Assembly: GCA_003487805.1 (NCBI GenBank) | Contig: DNNE01000009.1 | Span: 21,717-28,235 of the forward strand | DNA from: Blastocatellia bacterium | GTDB lineage: Bacteria; Acidobacteriota; Blastocatellia; Pyrinomonadales; Pyrinomonadaceae | Direction of reading: 5' to 3' | Length of the DNA stretch: 6,519 nt | Shown: piece after piece, positions 5,300-6,519 of the stretch | How positions within the stretch are numbered: position 1 is the first letter of the stretch | Layout: every line of letters starts with the position of its first letter | Position numbers and translations under genes: made by a program | The notes under the pieces: generated by a model | The model's input: the letters and a program-made list of their open reading frames with translations, nothing else | The model's database searches: none | What the model was told of the DNA's origin: nothing

Positions 5300-6519
5300 A
5301 TGCGAAATCTTCACGGCAACACACACGGTCTTAAGCCAAATCAACTAAGGCGGATCGAAAAGCTGTATCAAAGACGCATCCCTCCGCGTGAGATTCTGAC
5401 CGCCGAATTTGCTCGACAGCTTAGTGAACTCTCTCATGAGACCAATCGCCAGATTGGGGCGCTGATTGATCGCAAGGGTTACGTCGAATACGTGATTGTC
5501 GGCGATGCGCGTCGCATTGAGCTGCCCGATTTTAAGCGTGTGCGCGTCGCGGGTGATCGCTTTCGCGGTCTGCGGTGCGTCCACACTCATCTACGCGGTG
5601 AAGATCTCACCAGAGACGATCTGACCGATCTGGCTCTGCTGCGGCTTGATTTGATGGCCGCCATTGACGTTGATGAACGAACGGGTTTGCCCGGACTGGT
5701 CCGCGCGGCGCACCTGCTTCCATTGACTGCCGAGCATCTGGATTCAAATGGCGCGGCGCGCAGTTTCGGATTTCTTGATGCAAATGTCCCATCACAATTG
5801 GACGTCGATTTCCTGGCATTGATGGAAGCGCTTGAATCTGAAATGGCGCGCAATCGTCGCAACCGGCGTCAGTCATCGAAGAGTGATCAGGCAATTCTTG
5901 TTAACGTCTCAACGGGTCACATTACCGACGCGGAAGATTCAATGGCTGAATTGAGAGAGCTGGCGCAATCAGCCGGCGTCGTCGTGCTGGATGAAATCAT
6001 TCAGCGCCGGACGCAGATCGATTCGCGAACCGTTTTAGGTAAAGGCAAGCTCGACGATCTGTTAATTCGCGCCATGCAACTCAGCGCTGACGTGATTATT
6101 TTCGATCGCGAGTTGCAGGCAGCACAGGTCCGTTCGATCTCTGACGCGACCGATTTGAAAGTGATCGATCGATCGCAGTTGATTCTCGACATCTTCGCGC
6201 AACGCGCGCAGTCGCATGAAGGTAAGATTCAGGTCGAGCTCGCTCAATTAAAATACATGTTGCCGCGTCTGGTCGTCGGTCAGAACTCCGCATTCTCGCG
6301 ATTGGCGGGCGGGATCGGCGGCCGCGGCCCCGGCGAGACAAAGCTGGAAACAGATCGACGCCGGGTGCGCGATCGAATCCATCGACTTGAGAAAGAGCTC
6401 TCATCACAGGCAAAGCGTCGCGAGCAGCGGCGCAAGGAACGGTTGCGTCACCAGGTGCCGACTATCTCGATCGTCGGGGATACAAACGCCGGCAAGTCGA
6501 CTCTGCTGAATGCGCTCAC
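5300..6519 (+). CDS. hflX: GTPase HflX, N-terminally extended, truncated by the window end
   Basis: HflX is a translational GTPase that binds the large ribosomal subunit and splits stalled or hibernating ribosomes under stress. The 406 codons present are open to the edge, so the rest of the G domain is missing. The family core begins near residue 197 (AILVNVSTGHITDAEDSMAE), followed by the glycine-rich VLGKGKLDDL (245-254), VIDRSQLILDIFAQRAQSHE (288-307), GKIQVELAQLKYMLPRL (308-324), GGIGGRGPGETKLETDRR (337-354), a basic coiled linker (355-385), and the P-loop GDTNAGKS (393-400). HflX usually has GYTNAGKS; here Asp replaces Tyr, though the lysine and serine are intact. Residues 1-196 form an extra N-terminal domain absent from E. 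coli-type HflX but known to me from longer homologues in several phyla. ATG 5300 is the first start after the in-frame TAA at 5279-5281. It is transcribed divergently from the propeller gene. Confidence 0.95.
   Translation, partial: MRNLHGNTHGLKPNQLRRIEKLYQRRIPPREILTAEFARQLSELSHETNRQIGALIDRKGYVEYVIVGDARRIELPDFKRVRVAGDRFRGLRCVHTHLRGEDLTRDDLTDLALLRLDLMAAIDVDERTGLPGLVRAAHLLPLTAEHLDSNGAARSFGFLDANVPSQLDVDFLALMEALESEMARNRRNRRQSSKSDQAILVNVSTGHITDAEDSMAELRELAQSAGVVVLDEIIQRRTQIDSRTVLGKGKLDDLLIRAMQLSADVIIFDRELQAAQVRSISDATDLKVIDRSQLILDIFAQRAQSHEGKIQVELAQLKYMLPRLVVGQNSAFSRLAGGIGGRGPGETKLETDRRRVRDRIHRLEKELSSQAKRREQRRKERLRHQVPTISIVGDTNAGKSTLLNAL

Noticed and set aside
6163..6178. Run of overlapping GATC/ATCG words inside hflX
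   Set aside because: It encodes the conserved VIDRSQ segment; GATC/CGATCG words are common across this window, so it reflects codon use rather than a site.
5587..6413. Several minus-strand open frames of 61-105 codons opposite hflX
   Set aside because: They lie within a coding frame that is unambiguously HflX and give Arg/Ser-rich, domain-less products.

Overview
The window looks like chromosomal DNA from an Acidobacteriota member, possibly of the Blastocatellia/Pyrinomonadaceae group. That placement is inference. It rests on recalled gene order (M50 protease - trpS - scpA - scpB), an HflX with a long N-terminal extension beside an IPT/NHL-propeller protein, mid-range G+C with many GATC/GCGC words, few strong Shine-Dalgarno sites, and CTCTGCG-rich and CCCTCACCC-type palindromic repeats between genes. 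No marker here fixes the taxonomy.

Layout. From 11 to 3914 (probably to 3950) runs a compact minus-strand operon, read right to left: a site-2-protease-family membrane metalloprotease, tryptophanyl-tRNA synthetase (trpS), the condensin partners scpA and scpB, and a two-gene nucleotidyltransferase (MNT) / HEPN module. Gaps are 5-9 bp or overlaps, except the 121-bp scpA-scpB gap, which holds a palindromic repeat. A promoter-like sequence (3993-4022) lies ahead of the first gene. Further upstream on the same strand is an IPT/TIG plus six-bladed NHL-type propeller protein (4025-5068), apparently cytoplasmic. A 231-bp divergent intergenic region (5069-5299) carries a large imperfect palindrome with a candidate promoter on each side. 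hflX then runs rightwards from 5300 and is cut by the window end just after its Walker A motif.

How the genes work together. ScpA and ScpB join SMC in the chromosome-organising complex. TrpS charges tRNA-Trp. HflX is a ribosome-splitting/rescue GTPase. The M50 protease is probably an intramembrane protease with unknown substrate. These are housekeeping genes. The only accessory-looking part is the MNT-HEPN pair at the operon tail. Its MNT catalytic residues are intact, but the HEPN lacks the RNase motif of HepT-type toxins, so it should not be called a proven toxin-antitoxin system.

I found no clearly undescribed system. The points most worth a second look are the MNT-HEPN pair, a probable non-ATG start for the M50 protease, the palindrome separating scpA from scpB, the CTCTGCG palindrome between the divergent genes, and a Tyr-to-Asp change in the HflX P-loop.
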